Shown: piece after piece, positions 30,540 through 39,415 of the stretch | Position numbering within the stretch: the first letter of the stretch is position 1 | Layout of the letters: each line of letters opens with the position of its first letter | NCBI RefSeq assembly: GCF_001190925.1 | Contig: NZ_CP011072.1 | Coordinates: 744,001 to 808,000 of the forward strand | From: Azoarcus sp. CIB | GTDB taxonomy: Bacteria; Pseudomonadota; Gammaproteobacteria; Burkholderiales; Rhodocyclaceae | Length of the DNA stretch: 64,000 bases | Reading direction: 5' to 3' | The notes under the pieces: generated by a model | Databases searched by the model: none | The model's input: only the letters and a program-made list of their open reading frames with translations | Told to the model about the DNA's origin: nothing | Position numbers and translations under genes: made by a program

Positions 30540-31209
30540 TCAGCGGGATGCGAGGACGATGTCGAAGGTGGCCGCGGCGGGGGTGCCGGCCTTCGCCGCG
30601 GCGACGTCGACGCTCAGCGCCTCGCGCTCGGGCGGGGCATAGCCGTTGCCCTCGCGGTTGTTGCCGCGGAAGTACATCTGCGTGACGAATTCGGCGCGCC
30701 CGGGCTGGGCGACGCGGAAGTGGATGTGCGGCGGCCGCGAGCCGTAGTTGCCCGGCAGGACCGTGAGGAAGCTGTAGCGGCCCTGGGCGTCCGTCATCGT
30801 GCGGCCGAAGCCCTGGAAGGCGGAGTCGCGCGTGCGCGGATCGACGCCGGGGTGGCGGTAGCGGCCGCGCGCGTCGGCCTGCCAGATCTCGACGGCGGCG
30901 TCTGCGACCGGTTTTCCCGCGGTGTCGCGCACCGCGCCGCTGACGCGCAGCAGCGCGCCTTCGACGGCAGGTCCCCGTTGCGCCCGCGAGCTTCGTCAGG
31001 TCGGCGTCGATGTCGCCGTTCCAGTCGAGCGGGTAGAAGGGGCCGATGTCGTCCTCGGGCGTGGGGCGCAGGGTGGCGGCGCCGGCCGGGAGGGCGGTGG
31101 CGGTCAGCCCGAGCGGCAGGAAGGGGAGGCCGCCCAGCCAGCGCAGGAGGTGGCGGCGCAGCGTGCCGCGGGTCGTGGCGGGGCCGTGGGGGCGGGAAGG
31201 GGCGTGCAT
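30540..31209 (-). pseudogene. Intradiol dioxygenase (protocatechuate 3,4-dioxygenase beta-like) with a one-base frameshift
   Basis: Secreted-type intradiol ring-cleavage family protein. The first part (to about residue 78) has an RR-containing signal region (LRRHLLRWLGGLPFLPLG) and DDIGPFYPLDWNGDID. The rest, in the +1 frame, holds all four iron ligands of the family: Tyr in GRYRHPG, Tyr in PGNY and the two His in RPPHIHF. The span is 223 codons plus one base. Removing one C of the CCCC at 30973-30976 joins both parts as LAGATGPAVEG into a 222-aa protein. Likely sequencing error, otherwise a recent pseudogene. It lies between two NifA-controlled units but has no sigma-54 element. Confidence 0.85.
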
Positions 31210-31286
31210 CGTGTCGTCCTGTTGAAGGCGGGCAAATGTTCGATGGCTTTCATGTCCGCGGGTTCCGTACTACGTGGCGCGTCGCA

Positions 31287-31302
31287 TGTCACAAACCCGA
31301 CA
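31287..31302. promoter_or_regulatory. NifA upstream activator site for the ferredoxin operon
   Basis: TGTCACAAACCCGACA fits TGT-N10-ACA and lies 79 bp upstream of the -24/-12 element. Confidence 0.82.
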
Positions 31303-31380
31303 TTCGCGACGCGGCATGTCAAGGCTGCGATTGGCCGTGTTGTTATTTGTTTTCAGTGGCTTGGGTCGGTAGGCCGGTCT

Positions 31381-31395
31381 TGGCACCGTCCTTGC
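31381..31395 (+). promoter_or_regulatory. Sigma-54 promoter of the ferredoxin-unknown-rseC operon
   Basis: TGGCACCGTCCTTGC is a perfect -24/-12 element (TGGCAC-N5-TTGC), 86 bp before the ferredoxin gene. Confidence 0.92.
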
Positions 31396-31481
31396 GATAA
31401 GTCCCGTGAGCCTCCCGCGCCGTCGTTGTCGCGACGGCGCGGGGAATCGGATCCCATCCACCCGTCCTGAAGGAGCCCACC

Positions 31482-31679
31482 ATGGCCATGAAGATCATCG
31501 CCGATGAATGCACCGCCTGCGGCGACTGCAAGCCCGCCTGTCCGACCAAGTCGATCACCGAGAAGGGCGGCGTCTTCCGCATCACCGTCGACACCTGTAC
31601 GGAATGCGACGGCGACGCGGATTCGCCGCAATGCCTGGCGGTGTGTCCGGCCGGCGAGAATTGCATCGTCTATCTGTGA
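31482..31679 (+). CDS. 2[4Fe-4S] ferredoxin, FdxN-like
   Basis: Small low-potential ferredoxin (65 aa). Cluster motifs CTACGDCKPACP and CTECDGDADSPQCLAVCP have the long second loop of nif/Allochromatium-type ferredoxins. Driven by a perfect NifA/sigma-54 promoter and next to the rnf operon, so it is a strong candidate for the carrier from Rnf to nitrogenase. ATG 31482 follows a GGAGC ribosome site. A second ATG lies at 31488. Confidence 0.92.
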   Translation: MAMKIIADECTACGDCKPACPTKSITEKGGVFRITVDTCTECDGDADSPQCLAVCPAGENCIVYL

Positions 31680-31737
31680 TGCGCGTGCAAACCGCTGCCG
31701 GGCGCGCGTCGTCCGGCCATCCGGGAACGAGGCCCGC

Positions 31738-32742
31738 ATGAATGCGCCCACTGCCTGGGGCGAGCGCTGCCGCCAGCTTGCCGAGCCCGTCGTCGAAGCC
31801 TGCTCCGTGACCCCCGCGGCCGCAGGGCCGGCGGCGCTCGCCCACGAGATCCGCAAGCACCTGCCCGACTGGCCGTTCCGCGAGGTGCTGTGCCGCGGCG
31901 GCTGGTACCGGCTGGGGGGCGTGATCGACGCGGATGGCGTGCGCGTTTCCGACAATCTCGAGCAATGGGCCGTCGCGGAACTGGAGGCACGCGACGGCGA
32001 GCTCGGCGCGATGCTGGAGGACTATGCGGGCTCGACGCTACGCGCGACCCACCTGCGTGGTCGCACGCACTACTTCGCCGCCGCGACGCCGGGGCGCGCG
32101 AGCACGGACTTCGTCCAGCTGGAGGTCGAGGAGTTGCAGGAAACCTGGGCGTCGCCGCTGTTCCGCGACGACGCTGCGCCCGGGACGCTGGACGAGCTGA
32201 TCGATGCGCCCTGCGGCGGCGAGGCGTGCTCGGGTGAGCATGGGCCGCGCTGCGGCACGCCGGTCGAGGCCGCGCATTACCGCTTCCGCCGCCTCACGCA
32301 CGTCGGCGACCTGCTCGCGCGCATGCGCACGCAGGCGCTCGAGCCGCAGCCCATCCACCGCTTCGTCGCGGACTGGGACGCCTCCAGCGCAGGGCCGGCG
32401 ACCGCCTTCTGCAACCACTGGGCGATCGCGCTGCGCGAGCATCTGGACCGCTTCCGGCAGACCATCGTGCGTGCGACGCCGATCTCGGCGCTGACCGGCG
32501 AGGCGCCGCGCTTCGGTGCGCGCGAGGGCGCGAGCGGGCTGTCGCTGCATGCGGCGCTGCTCGCGTTCGATCGCGCCGTCGGTTATCCGATGGCGTGGTA
32601 TTTCGCCATGCTCGCCGGCAAGGCGGTGGGGCACTGGGTACCGGCCGCGGTCGCGTCCGACGCGGCGGCGGGTTTTTCCTATCTTCCCGAACGCGATCTC
32701 GCGGTGCTGCGGCAGTGGCTGCACCGGCCCTACGCGTTCTGA
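31738..32742 (+). CDS. Unknown protein co-transcribed with a nif ferredoxin
   Basis: 334 aa, no family recognised. Cytoplasmic by appearance: no signal peptide, no clear membrane span. It has a cysteine cluster in the middle (Cys159, Cys164, Cys172 in a CGGEACSGEHGPRCG segment) and another Cys at 52 in LCRGGWYRLGG, so metal or Fe-S binding is possible. It sits 58 bp after the ferredoxin and 13 bp before rseC, so it should be under the same NifA/sigma-54 promoter. Codon use and GC match its neighbours. Function not assigned. Confidence 0.8.
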   Translation: MNAPTAWGERCRQLAEPVVEACSVTPAAAGPAALAHEIRKHLPDWPFREVLCRGGWYRLGGVIDADGVRVSDNLEQWAVAELEARDGELGAMLEDYAGSTLRATHLRGRTHYFAAATPGRASTDFVQLEVEELQETWASPLFRDDAAPGTLDELIDAPCGGEACSGEHGPRCGTPVEAAHYRFRRLTHVGDLLARMRTQALEPQPIHRFVADWDASSAGPATAFCNHWAIALREHLDRFRQTIVRATPISALTGEAPRFGAREGASGLSLHAALLAFDRAVGYPMAWYFAMLAGKAVGHWVPAAVASDAAAGFSYLPERDLAVLRQWLHRPYAF

Positions 32743-32755
32743 TCGGGGGGCGACG

Positions 32756-33175
32756 ATGTCCGATGCGGTGATGCACGACGGCGTGGTCCGGTCGGTCGAG
32801 GGGGGCAAGGCCCTCGTCGCGGTGCCGGTGCAGGGCTGTTCGAGCTGCGGCGAACGCAGCCGCTGCGGGGTCGGCAAGCTCGCGGGCGGCGGCAAGCTGT
32901 CGCTCGTGACGGTGCCCGTCGGCGAGAGCGACGGCCTCGCGCCGGGCGATGCGGTGACGCTCGCGGCCGACCCGGACGCGATCAACCGTGCGGCACTCCT
33001 CGGCTACCTGTTGCCGGCGCTGCTGATCGTCGTCGGTGCGATCGGCGGGGACCGGCTCGCGCACACCGACGTCGCCGCGGTGCTCGGCGCGTTCGGCGGT
33101 CTCGTGCTGGGCGTGCTGGTCACGCGGATGTTCCGCGCCGCGTCGGTGCAGCTTGAGGTGCTGCGGCGCGGCTGA
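32756..33175 (+). CDS. rseC: RseC/SoxC-family membrane protein
   Basis: Small membrane protein (139 aa) of the RseC family, linked elsewhere to Rnf/Rsx complexes and SoxR reduction. Seen: N-terminal EGGKALVAVPVQGCSSCGERSRCGVG with the family cysteine cluster (C-x2-C-x5-C), then two membrane spans (LLGYLLPALLIVVGAIGG and VLGAFGGLVLGVLV). Third gene of the ferredoxin operon. The location suggests a role with the nif Rnf complex (inference). Confidence 0.88.
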   Translation: MSDAVMHDGVVRSVEGGKALVAVPVQGCSSCGERSRCGVGKLAGGGKLSLVTVPVGESDGLAPGDAVTLAADPDAINRAALLGYLLPALLIVVGAIGGDRLAHTDVAAVLGAFGGLVLGVLVTRMFRAASVQLEVLRRG

Positions 33176-33190
33176 GCGGGAGAACGACGG

Positions 33191-33619
33191 TCAGGCGAAA
33201 GCGAGCAGCGGCAACTCCTCGCTGCCGAAGCATTCGCCGTGGTGCGCACACACGCCGCAGGACGGCGCGCGGCAGGCGCTGATGCCGACCTCTTCGCACA
33301 GCTGCTTGTAAAAGAACTTCTTCCAGCGCATGCCGTTCACGTTGCGCCCGGCGAGGCGCGGGAAATGCTCGTGCAGCAGCGCCGACAGCTCGGCGCGCGC
33401 GGGCAGGCCGAGGTCGTGCCACAGGTGGTCCTCGCCCATGCAGGCGCGCGCGACGCATTCGGCCAGCGCGACCACGTCGGCGCTGCGCCCCGCGGCGCCC
33501 TGCAGCAGCAGGCGGCGCACGTCCTCGTATTCGTCGTGGCGCGCGCCGCTGGCGAACATGCTGCCGCCGGGCTTCCAGCGCGCGTCCGTCATCGCGAGCC
33601 AAGCGGCAGCGGGGCGCAT
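33191..33619 (-). CDS. nifQ: NifQ, molybdenum-donor protein for FeMo-cofactor
   Basis: Iron-sulfur-molybdenum protein (142 aa) that delivers Mo to NifEN. The C-terminal cysteine signature C-x4-C-x2-C-x5-C is present (CRAPSCGVCAHHGEC), after MRWKKFFYKQLCEE. It is somewhat shorter than many NifQ. ATG 33619 lies one base after the fdxB stop. Last gene of the nifN operon, convergent with rseC across 15 bp. Confidence 0.92.
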   Translation of the reverse strand: MRPAAAWLAMTDARWKPGGSMFASGARHDEYEDVRRLLLQGAAGRSADVVALAECVARACMGEDHLWHDLGLPARAELSALLHEHFPRLAGRNVNGMRWKKFFYKQLCEEVGISACRAPSCGVCAHHGECFGSEELPLLAFA

Positions 33620-33620
33620 G

Positions 33621-33917
33621 TCACATCGCCTTCGGCGCATACGAGATGCAGCGGCGCGCACAGTTGTTGTTGCAGGACTCGCAGCCGACGCAGTTCTCCG
33701 GGTGTGCGATGTGCATCACCTTCTTCTCGCACTCCTCGTCCTCGTCCTCGATCGCGAACATCTCGCCCTCGTCGTCGACGGCCATCAGCTGCAGCACCTC
33801 GCGCGCACAGGTCTTGAAGCAACGGCCGCAGCCGATGCAGCGCTCCTGATTGATCGCGGCGATGAAGTTGGGCGTCCAGGCGACGCCCGAGGGCAGGGTG
33901 ACGGTGAAGTGGGACAT
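33621..33917 (-). CDS. fdxB: Nif-specific ferredoxin III (FdxB)
   Basis: 98 aa ferredoxin of the nif-specific FdxB family. Two cluster motifs: CIGCGRCFKTC and CVGCESCNNNCARRC, separated by an acidic insert (DEDEECEKK). Starts MSHFTVTLPSG, as expected. GGAG ribosome site 6 bp before the ATG. Confidence 0.93.
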   Translation of the reverse strand: MSHFTVTLPSGVAWTPNFIAAINQERCIGCGRCFKTCAREVLQLMAVDDEGEMFAIEDEDEECEKKVMHIAHPENCVGCESCNNNCARRCISYAPKAM

Positions 33918-33954
33918 GGCTGCTCCGTAAAAAGGTTCGGTCGGGATCCGGCGT

Positions 33955-34146
33955 TCAGCCCGCTGCGGCCAGCCGGGCGCGCGCTTCGGTGAGCTTCGCG
34001 TAGGCCTCGAAGGTCTTCTGCGCCTGCTCGGGGATGCGCTCCCAGCCGATCGGCAACTCTTCGGACAGGTCGTGCAGATCCATCTTCGCCTGCGTGGCCT
34101 GCGCGTTGAGCTTCTTCACCAGTGCCTTCAATTCGTCGCTCGTCAT
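33955..34146 (-). CDS. DUF683 / CCE_0567-family nif protein
   Basis: Small two-helix protein (63 aa) of a family found almost only in nif clusters next to nifX and the DUF269 gene. A member has been reported to bind metal. Seen: ELKALVKKLNAQATQAKMDLHDLSEELP and the conserved LPIGWERIPE. ATG 34146 is spaced 6 bases from GGAGG. The ATG at 34152 is too close to it. Confidence 0.88.
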   Translation of the reverse strand: MTSDELKALVKKLNAQATQAKMDLHDLSEELPIGWERIPEQAQKTFEAYAKLTEARARLAAAG

Positions 34147-34167
34147 CGCCATCCTCCTCGAAATGCC

Positions 34168-34641
34168 TCAGAAATTCGCCACTTCGGGGAAGCGGCCGAT
34201 GAGGCCGGCCGCCTCGTCGACGATGCGGTCGCCGGCTTCGGCGAGCGCCTGCAGCGTGTCGAAGCCGAAGCGGTGGATGTCGCGGTGGTATTTCGAGAAC
34301 ACGATCAGGCGTCCCGTCGTCAGCATCGCGCGGCCGAAACCTTCGTGGTTGAGCTTGATCGTCGGGGATGCGATCAGCCCCGTGCGGCGCTCGATCGCGA
34401 GGCCGGCGGCGTTGTAGAACAGATCCACCCGCGCCATCACCTCCGGGCCCGGGTCGTCGATGATCGAGATCTGCTTGCGCGCGGCCTTGTCGACGACGAA
34501 GGGCTTGAGGATCTCGGCATCGCTCTTGTGCTCGCGCCGTCCGAAGGTGTCCTGGGCGCGGATCAGCTTGACCAGCTCCGCGAGGAAGGGCGATGCGGCG
34601 ATGACGATGGCCGCCTCATCCGGTGCGAGGGTGTCAGACAT
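34168..34641 (-). CDS. NifX-associated protein, DUF269
   Basis: 157 aa nif-specific protein of the DUF269 family, always near nifX/nifE/nifN. Seen: SPFLAELVKLIRAQDTFG near the start and FGRAMLTTGRLIVFSKYHRDIHRFGF in the second half. Exact function not settled, and FeMo-cofactor assembly is assumed from context. ATG 34641 overlaps the nifX end by 8 bp. Confidence 0.92.
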   Translation of the reverse strand: MSDTLAPDEAAIVIAASPFLAELVKLIRAQDTFGRREHKSDAEILKPFVVDKAARKQISIIDDPGPEVMARVDLFYNAAGLAIERRTGLIASPTIKLNHEGFGRAMLTTGRLIVFSKYHRDIHRFGFDTLQALAEAGDRIVDEAAGLIGRFPEVANF

Positions 34642-35062
34642 GTTCGGCCTCGCTCGCGGCGTCTTGCTCCGCATCGAAATCGAAGCTGCGCTCGCGGCCC
34701 TTCAGCAGCACCTTGCGCAGCCACGGCGGCGGTGTGCCCTTGAGCACCTCCTGCAGGCGCTCGATGATGTTCGCGATCGGCTGCGCGGACGCCACCTTCA
34801 CCGGATGCACGCGCAGGTTCACGACCTTGGCCGCGGCCGAGCCGCCGATCGCCGCGACATACAGCATCGCGCAGTCGCGCACCGCGTCGAGCTTGGGCAC
34901 GAGCTTGTCCTCGGTGCCGTCCTCGGCGAGATCGCCGGCGAACTCGACGACTTCGACCAGCCGGCTCGCGTCCGGCTGCACTTCGTAGATCGCGATCTTC
35001 TTCGCCCAGCCGAAGTGGGCGTCGACGTCGATCAGGTTTTCCGTTGCAAAGGCGACTTTCAT
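34634..35062 (-). CDS. nifX: NifX, FeMo-cofactor precursor carrier
   Basis: Carrier of NifB-co and VK-cluster between NifB and NifEN (142 aa). Seen: MKVAFATENLIDVDAHFGWAKK, IAIYEVQPDASRLVEV and VGAIG-like YVAAIGGSAAAKVV with the NifX/NafY fold. ATG 35062 is chosen: a GGGAG ribosome site lies 9 bp upstream. An in-frame ATG at 35110 would overlap nifN and add a typical MRRLTLV extension, so it remains possible. Confidence 0.93.
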   Translation of the reverse strand: MKVAFATENLIDVDAHFGWAKKIAIYEVQPDASRLVEVVEFAGDLAEDGTEDKLVPKLDAVRDCAMLYVAAIGGSAAAKVVNLRVHPVKVASAQPIANIIERLQEVLKGTPPPWLRKVLLKGRERSFDFDAEQDAASEAEHV

Positions 35063-35084
35063 GCCGAGTTCTCCCAGGGACGAG

Positions 35085-36473
35085 TCAGTGACCAGCGTGA
35101 GCCGGCGCATCCACGGCCGGCGCGGGGCCGGTTCGGTGGAGGTCGGGCCGGATGCTGGCGGGGGTGACGTGCTGTTCATGCGCGTGCAGTTGCTCCATGA
35201 AGACATTGCCCACCTCGAAGATCAGATCGCGCGTGCCGCGATAGCCGACAGTGACCTTGTGTGCGACGCCGAGCCGGTCGAAGGTCGGCAGGCCGGCGCG
35301 CCAGAAGGGGATGCCCAGCCGCGCCGCAGCCTGGCGGCCGTGCGAATGCGTGACCAGCAGGTCGCAGCCGGCGGCGTGCTCCTCGAAGTCGCCCAGGTCG
35401 CCGATGCGCACCGTCTCCGCAGCGACGCGCGCGAGCACCGGGGCGTCCTGCGGCGCGATCGCGCAGGTCACCTGTGCGCCCATGTCGGCGAAGAAGTGCG
35501 ACAGCGCGAACAGCAGGTCCGGCTCCGCGGCGATCGCGACCTTCTGCTCGCCGAAGTAGAAATGCCCGTCGAGCATCGCGTCCTGCAGTTGGCTGCGCCG
35601 GCGGCGGTATTTCATCGGCACGTCCTGTTCGGACAGATCCGACAGCAGCGCGATGAAGGCGTCGCAGGCGGCGAGCCCGGACAGGCGCTCGAACACGCGG
35701 AAGGGCACGCCGGCCTTCTTCTCCAGCAGCGCTGCGGCCGGGCGCATCTGCTCTCCGATCGCGATCGTGATCGCCGAGGCGCCCATGCGCTTCACGTCCT
35801 CCAGGCGCGTGCCGCCCAGCGTGTGCGGCAGGAAGGTCTCCGGGATGTGGCCGTCGAGCGAGCCCGAGAGGTCCGGCAGCACGATGGGCGTGAGGCCGAA
35901 GGCTTCGACCGTCTCGCGGATCTCCTCGATGTCGCCCGGCGTGAGATGGCAGCCCGCGAGGATGTTCACCTGCCACGGCGTGCGCACCTTCGTCGGCGGC
36001 ACCAGTGCGTCGACCATGGCAGTGACGGCCTTCGCCCAGCCGTCGGAAAAGCCGCCGACGAAATCCGGCGTCGTCGCGAACACCACCTCCGTGTCGGCGA
36101 GTTCCGGATGCTTCTCGCGGATCAGCTTCAGGAAGCCCGCGACGTCGTCGCCCTTGGCCTCCGTGATGCCGGTCGAGCACAGCCCGATCAACGCCGGGTT
36201 CGCGCGCTTCTTGATGTTGAGCAGCGCCTGCTCGATGTTCTCCAGGCCGCCGAGGATGGTCGTGACCTCGTTCATCGCGGTCGTCTGCAGCGGGATGGTC
36301 TCGCGGAAGTGGCGCACGAACAGCACCAGCCCGAAGGCCGTGCAGCCCTGCGAGCCGTGCAGCAGCGGCAGCGCGCGGTCCATGCCGAGGAAGGCGAGCG
36401 CGGCGCCGATCGGGGCGCTCATCTTCAGCGGGTTCGTCGTGCAGGCTTTCCTGCCGGGAATGATCGTGGCCAT
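35085..36473 (-). CDS. nifN: NifN, beta subunit of the NifEN cofactor scaffold
   Basis: NifD/K-like scaffold protein (462 aa) that with NifE matures FeMo-cofactor. Seen: MSAPIGAALAFLGMDRALPLLHGSQGCTAFG with the cluster Cys, HFRETIPLQTTAMNEV, and LCSTGITEAKGDD. First gene of nifN-X-DUF269-DUF683-fdxB-nifQ. Unusually, nifE is not directly upstream: an oppositely oriented kinase gene lies between. nifN has its own sigma-54 promoter and NifA site. Confidence 0.96.
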   Translation of the reverse strand: MATIIPGRKACTTNPLKMSAPIGAALAFLGMDRALPLLHGSQGCTAFGLVLFVRHFRETIPLQTTAMNEVTTILGGLENIEQALLNIKKRANPALIGLCSTGITEAKGDDVAGFLKLIREKHPELADTEVVFATTPDFVGGFSDGWAKAVTAMVDALVPPTKVRTPWQVNILAGCHLTPGDIEEIRETVEAFGLTPIVLPDLSGSLDGHIPETFLPHTLGGTRLEDVKRMGASAITIAIGEQMRPAAALLEKKAGVPFRVFERLSGLAACDAFIALLSDLSEQDVPMKYRRRRSQLQDAMLDGHFYFGEQKVAIAAEPDLLFALSHFFADMGAQVTCAIAPQDAPVLARVAAETVRIGDLGDFEEHAAGCDLLVTHSHGRQAAARLGIPFWRAGLPTFDRLGVAHKVTVGYRGTRDLIFEVGNVFMEQLHAHEQHVTPASIRPDLHRTGPAPAVDAPAHAGH

Positions 36474-36506
36474 GATGCGTGCTCGAAAGGGTACGAGCAC
36501 TGCACA

Positions 36507-36521
36507 GCAGGAACGGTGCCA
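36507..36521 (-). promoter_or_regulatory. Sigma-54 promoter of nifN
   Basis: Read on the minus strand, TGGCACCGTTCCTGC fits the -24/-12 element (TGGCAC-N5-NTGC), 33 bp before nifN. It makes nifN independent of nifE. Confidence 0.85.
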
Positions 36522-36605
36522 GCGGTGCATTCTCAGTAAAAACAGGCACATGGCCGCGGCGCACCGGCGTGCGAACGGCGCTTTGGCTGATGTCCGACAC
36601 GAACG

Positions 36606-36621
36606 TGTCGCAAGCGCCACA
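36606..36621. promoter_or_regulatory. NifA upstream activator site for nifN
   Basis: TGTCGCAAGCGCCACA, a perfect TGT-N10-ACA site, 85 bp upstream of the nifN -24 element. The rest of the gap up to the kinase start (36622-36921) shows no gene and no clear promoter. Confidence 0.83.
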
Positions 36622-36921
36622 AATCCCGCGTAGCGCGAGTGCAGATCGATCCCGGCGGCAATCCCGCACGGCAATAGAGGCCGCGCGCGGTATGATGACG
36701 CCCGGCTGGAGTCGTGCGTCGACGCCTCGTCCGCAGGCAGTCGCACACGAGTTCGGGCGCGCCCGGCAGGTATGTCCGGGAACCCGACATTCAGGACACG
36801 AGGAGCGCAGGATGCCCGTTTTCCAGGAGCCGCTTACGCGATTTGCCTCTTGCGGCGCATTTTCTCCCGACCTCAGCGGGACCGCCGCGCGATGGTCTCT
36901 CGACCGTGGAGCGCACACGAG

Positions 36922-39384
36922 ATGAAGTACCGTCGGGTCGCAGCCCGCACGGCCGAACTGGCCGCGGTCAGCGCCTCGCTGCGCGAAGCCAATGCCGAGC
37001 AGCAGGCGATCTTCGACACCGCGACCTCGGGCATCGCGCTCATCAAGGACCGCGTGCTCGTCCGCGGCAACCGGCGCCTGCACGAGATGTTCGGCTGGCC
37101 GCCGGGCGAACTCGTCGGCCAGCGCACGGCGGTCTGGTATCCCGACGAGGCCGCGCACGCGGCGGGCGGCGAACCGGTGTATGCCGCGATCTGGCGCGGC
37201 GAGTCGCACCGGCGCGAGCAGCAGCTCATGCGCCGCGACGGCTCGCTGTTCTGGGCGCGCCTGACCGGCACCGCGGTGGAACCGTCGGACCGCAGCAAGG
37301 GCTCCGTGTGGGTCATCGACGACATCTCCGCCGAGTTCGAAGCCATCGAGCGGATGGAGAAGGCCCGCGCGCTCGCCGAGGATGCCGCACGCATCAAGTC
37401 GGATTTCCTCGCCAACATGAGCCACGAGATCCGCACGCCGATGAACGCCATCATCGGCATGACCTACCTCGCGCTGCGCACGCAGCTCGACGCTCGTCAG
37501 CGCGACTACCTCGAGAAGATCCAGGCGTCCAGCCAGCACCTGCTCGGCATCATCAACGACGTGCTCGACTTCTCCAAGATCGAGGCCGGCAAGCTCATCA
37601 TCGAGCGCATCGACTTCGACCTCGAGAAGACCGTTGCAGACGTCGGCGCCCAGATCGTCGAGAAGACCAACGCGAAGGCGCTCGAACTGGTCATCGACGT
37701 CGCGGCGGACGTGCCGGCCAGCCTCGTCGGCGACCCCCTGCGCATCAGCCAGATCCTGCTCAACTACGCCAACAACGCGGTCAAGTTCACCGACCGTGGC
37801 GAGATCGTCCTGCGCATCCGGCGCGAGCAGTTCGTGGACGGCGACGTCGTGCTGCGCTTCGAAGTGCGCGACACCGGCATCGGCATCGATGACGAACTGC
37901 GCGACCGCCTGTTCCGCAGCTTCGAACAGGCGGACACCTCGACCACGCGCAAGTACGGCGGCACCGGGCTGGGGCTCGCGATCAGCAAGCGGCTCGCCGG
38001 CATGATGGGCGGCAGCGTCGGCGTCGACAGCCAGCCCGGCGCCGGTTCGACCTTCTGGTTCACCTGCCGCCTCGGCATCGGCCGCTCCGAGGGACACCTG
38101 CTGATGCCCGCCCCGGACCTGCGCGGCCTGCGCGCCCTGGTCGCCGACGACAACCTCAGTTCGCGCGAGGTGCTCGCCGAGATGATGCGCTGCATGACCT
38201 TCCATGTGCACACCGTGGACTGCGGTCGCGCAGCGGTCGCCGAAGTCGAGCGCGCGGCGCACGCCGGCGAACCCTACGACATCGTCCTGATCGACTGGCA
38301 GATGCCCGAGCTCGACGGCGTGGCCGCCGCGCGCGCGATCGGCCAGCTCGGCCTGCCGCGGCTGCCCGTGCGCATCGTCGTCACCGCCTACGGGCGCGAG
38401 GATGTCGCGCGCGCGGCCGTGGGTGCCGGCGTCGACGACATCCTGCTCAAGCCGGTCACCGCCTCCGCGCTGTTCGACACCGCGATCCGGCTGCTCGACG
38501 GCGCCCTGCGTCCGGCCAGGCCGCACGCCGCCGCTGGCGAAGCGCCGGCCGACCTCGCCGCGATCCGCGGTGCCCGGCTGCTGCTCGTCGAAGACAACGA
38601 ACTCAACCAGGAGGTCGCGAGCGAGCTGCTCGGCGCCGCCGGCCTCCGCGTCGATATCGCCTGCAACGGTGCAGAAGCCGTCCAGCGCGTGCAGCAGGCC
38701 GCCTACGACCTCGTGCTCATGGACATGCAAATGCCGGTGATGGACGGCGTGACCGCGACGCGCGCGATCCGCCGCCTGCCTGCCTGCGCCGACCTGCCCA
38801 TCGTCGCGATGACCGCCAACGCGATGGCGGGCGACCGCGAACAGTGCATCGAGGCGGGCATGAACGACCACATCGCCAAACCGATCCACCCCGATCGCCT
38901 GTGGGCCGCGCTACTGCGCTGGATCGCGCCGCGCGGCGACGCAACCGCCGCCGCCACGTCGGGCGCAGCAGGGGCGCTGTCCGCCGCTCCGTGCGCCGTC
39001 CTCGCACGGCTCAGGCGGATTTCCGGCCTCGATCCCGATCTGGGCGTGCGCCGCCTGATGGGGAAGGAAGACTTCTACCTCTCCCTGTTACGCAAGTTCG
39101 TCACCGGCTACGGGGATTTCACCGCGCGCCTGGATGCCGCCCTCGCGGCAGGTGACCTCGCCGCCGCCGAGCGCCTCGCCCACTCGCTGAAAGGCCTGGC
39201 GGGGCAGATCGGCGCGGCGCTGCTGCAGGAAGTTGCGGCCGAACTCGAGCGGCGTATCCACGAGGGTGCCCCCGCCGCGGACATCGACGAGGCGCGCGAC
39301 CGCGCCGCGCGCACGCTCGCCGACCTGATCGGAGCACTGTCGCAGGCGCTGCCGGCGCCCGAAACGCCCGCGTCGGCCGTGTAG
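36922..39384 (+). CDS. Hybrid sensor histidine kinase (PAS-HisKA-HATPase-REC-REC-HPt), apparently without its sensor
   Basis: Multi-step phosphorelay kinase (820 aa from ATG 36922). Order: short coiled segment ([18 protein letters not shown]), PAS domain (about residues 25-140), HisKA with phospho-His168 in [10 protein letters not shown], HATPase with DTGIGI and [10 protein letters not shown], receiver 1 (Asp458 in LIDWQMPE), receiver 2 (Asp601 in LMDMQMPV) and C-terminal HPt (His754 in [10 protein letters not shown]). No membrane span and no signal peptide. The first lines resemble the cytoplasmic start after a lost membrane sensor, and the frame upstream (to 36772) has no family character. 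Strand is opposite to nifE and nifN, which flank it. No response regulator with an output domain is adjacent. Confidence 0.88.
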   Translation: MKYRRVAARTAELAAVSASLREANAEQQAIFDTATSGIALIKDRVLVRGNRRLHEMFGWPPGELVGQRTAVWYPDEAAHAAGGEPVYAAIWRGESHRREQQLMRRDGSLFWARLTGTAVEPSDRSKGSVWVIDDISAEFEAIERMEKARALAEDAARIKSDFLANMSHEIRTPMNAIIGMTYLALRTQLDARQRDYLEKIQASSQHLLGIINDVLDFSKIEAGKLIIERIDFDLEKTVADVGAQIVEKTNAKALELVIDVAADVPASLVGDPLRISQILLNYANNAVKFTDRGEIVLRIRREQFVDGDVVLRFEVRDTGIGIDDELRDRLFRSFEQADTSTTRKYGGTGLGLAISKRLAGMMGGSVGVDSQPGAGSTFWFTCRLGIGRSEGHLLMPAPDLRGLRALVADDNLSSREVLAEMMRCMTFHVHTVDCGRAAVAEVERAAHAGEPYDIVLIDWQMPELDGVAAARAIGQLGLPRLPVRIVVTAYGREDVARAAVGAGVDDILLKPVTASALFDTAIRLLDGALRPARPHAAAGEAPADLAAIRGARLLLVEDNELNQEVASELLGAAGLRVDIACNGAEAVQRVQQAAYDLVLMDMQMPVMDGVTATRAIRRLPACADLPIVAMTANAMAGDREQCIEAGMNDHIAKPIHPDRLWAALLRWIAPRGDATAAATSGAAGALSAAPCAVLARLRRISGLDPDLGVRRLMGKEDFYLSLLRKFVTGYGDFTARLDAALAAGDLAAAERLAHSLKGLAGQIGAALLQEVAAELERRIHEGAPAADIDEARDRAARTLADLIGALSQALPAPETPASAV

Positions 39385-39415
39385 CGTCGCGGCCCTCCGA
39401 GCCTCCCGCGGCCGC

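Noticed and set aside
33077-33301. Small minus-strand frames around rseC, nifQ and similar places
   Set aside because: They overlap recognised genes, lack ribosome sites and have no family character.
36773-36789. TGT-CCGGGAACCCG-ACA as another NifA site near the kinase
   Set aside because: The spacer is 11 bases, not 10, and there is no -24/-12 element at a suitable distance.
35176-38889. Very long minus-strand open frame (1237 codons) across nifN and the kinase gene
   Set aside because: Its codons are antisense or shifted copies of nifN and the kinase; amino-acid content is Arg/His/Asp/Gly-biased as in GC-rich shadow frames.
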